A DNA stretch of 12,847 nucleotides from NCBI GenBank assembly GCA_018263405.1, contig JAANXG010000005.1, positions 1 through 12,847 of the forward strand, read 5' to 3'. This document shows, in pieces, positions 12,619 through 12,847 of the stretch (the first letter of the stretch is position 1; each line of letters opens with the position of its first letter). The translations under genes and the position numbers were made by a program. The notes under the pieces are model-generated. The model searched no databases, was not told the DNA's origin, and saw nothing but the letters and a program-made list of their open reading frames with translations. The stretch is from Gammaproteobacteria bacterium (GTDB lineage: Bacteria; Pseudomonadota; Gammaproteobacteria; Arenicellales; JAANXG01).

Positions 12619-12646
12619 AATATATCCGGATTTGGTAATTTCTCAA
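12619..12646 (-). promoter_or_regulatory. Probable tRNA-Arg promoter, with its -35 inside MITE copy 2
   Basis: On the minus strand, TTGAGA (12646-12641, five of six to TTGACA) and TATATT (12624-12619, five of six to TATAAT) are separated by 16 bases. The -10 ends 11 bases before the tRNA 5' end. The -35 lies within the terminal repeat of the MITE (which begins at 12635), while the -10 is in host DNA, so the promoter spans the insertion junction. Confidence 0.6.
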
Positions 12647-12847
12647 AAAGTCCGTGCAATGTCGGCGATCATGTGGGGGTAGGGTTGTCTTTCAGAGACG
12701 CTGTAAGAAGTGGCATAGGGAAGTGCCGTTTACGGAGCTAAGGATGCAATACCTCCCTGTACGCTCTGGCGAAAGCCTCCGTGCTTTCGACAGCCCTGAA
12801 AGACAACCCTACCCCCACATTCTTGCACGGGGTTATTGAGAACTTAC
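12635..12847. mobile_element. MITE copy 2 (213 bp), long form
   Basis: This copy matches copy 1 (7682-7852) in the same orientation from GTAATTTCTC to GAGAACTTAC. It has two substitutions and one length change: bases 12706-12748 (43 bases) stand where copy 1 has the single G at 7753. One substitution (C for T in the right arm) makes CCCTACCCCCAC a perfect complement of the left arm. The element ends on the last base of the window, so its right-hand target duplication is not visible. The left 8 bases are CGGATTTG (12627-12634). No transposase gene is present. Confidence 0.85.

Noticed and set aside
12517..12741. Plus-strand ORF with PKRIRTSDLWLRRPTLYP
   Set aside because: It is the antisense translation of tRNA-Arg(CCG) followed by MITE sequence. 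This peptide pattern is a classic spurious database protein.
7682..12847. The two long repeats as a CRISPR array or composite transposon
   Set aside because: There are only two copies, 5 kb apart, with inverted-repeat structure and core genes between them; no spacers, cas genes or transposase are present.

Overview
The window looks like a gammaproteobacterial chromosome segment, perhaps from a Chromatiales-like sulfur or respiratory lineage. The grounds are the gene content (tatABC, petABC-sspAB, hslVU, argB), a beta/gamma-type cytochrome b, an SspB with the gammaproteobacterial C-terminal tail, and the codon and GC character. The species cannot be named from the sequence. Most of the window is core housekeeping DNA. 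The accessory signal lies in the intergenic spaces and in a three-gene minus-strand cluster.

Layout. Positions 1-198 are an AT-rich leader with an imperfect palindrome. tatA, tatB and tatC (199-1687, +) encode the twin-arginine translocase. After a promoter-bearing gap come petA, petB and petC (1932-4620, +), the Rieske protein, cytochrome b and cytochrome c1 of the bc1 complex. They overlap one another and are followed closely by sspA and sspB (4640-5652, +). The Rieske protein carries a twin-arginine signal, so the first operon exports a product of the second. A sigma-32-like heat-shock promoter then precedes hslV and hslU (5735-7619, +), an ATP-dependent protease. The 346-base gap before argB holds a stem-loop, a 171-bp MITE with an 8-bp target duplication, and a strong intrinsic terminator. 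argB (7966-8880, +) starts at TTG.

From 11940 down to 8861 on the minus strand lies a tight cluster: a UMF1/Atg22-type MFS transporter, an LpxD-like acyltransferase away from its usual lipid A locus, and a DUF374 lysophospholipid acyltransferase-like protein whose 3' end overlaps argB. This is the best candidate for an envelope-lipid module of unassigned function. A divergent small hypothetical protein (12219-12446, +) and tRNA-Arg(CCG) (12531-12607, -) follow. The window ends exactly at the end of a second, 213-bp copy of the MITE.

The most interesting observations concern the MITE. Both copies have GTAA...TTAC ends, and copy 1 has an 8-bp duplication; together these are hallmarks of the IS66 family. 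Each end carries an outward-facing TTGAGA hexamer. In copy 2 this sits 16 bp from a host TATATT in front of tRNA-Arg, so the element appears to supply half of the tRNA promoter. Also notable are a recurring TGTACCCCGTC intergenic motif (three copies) and a PLWY version of the cytochrome b Qo motif.
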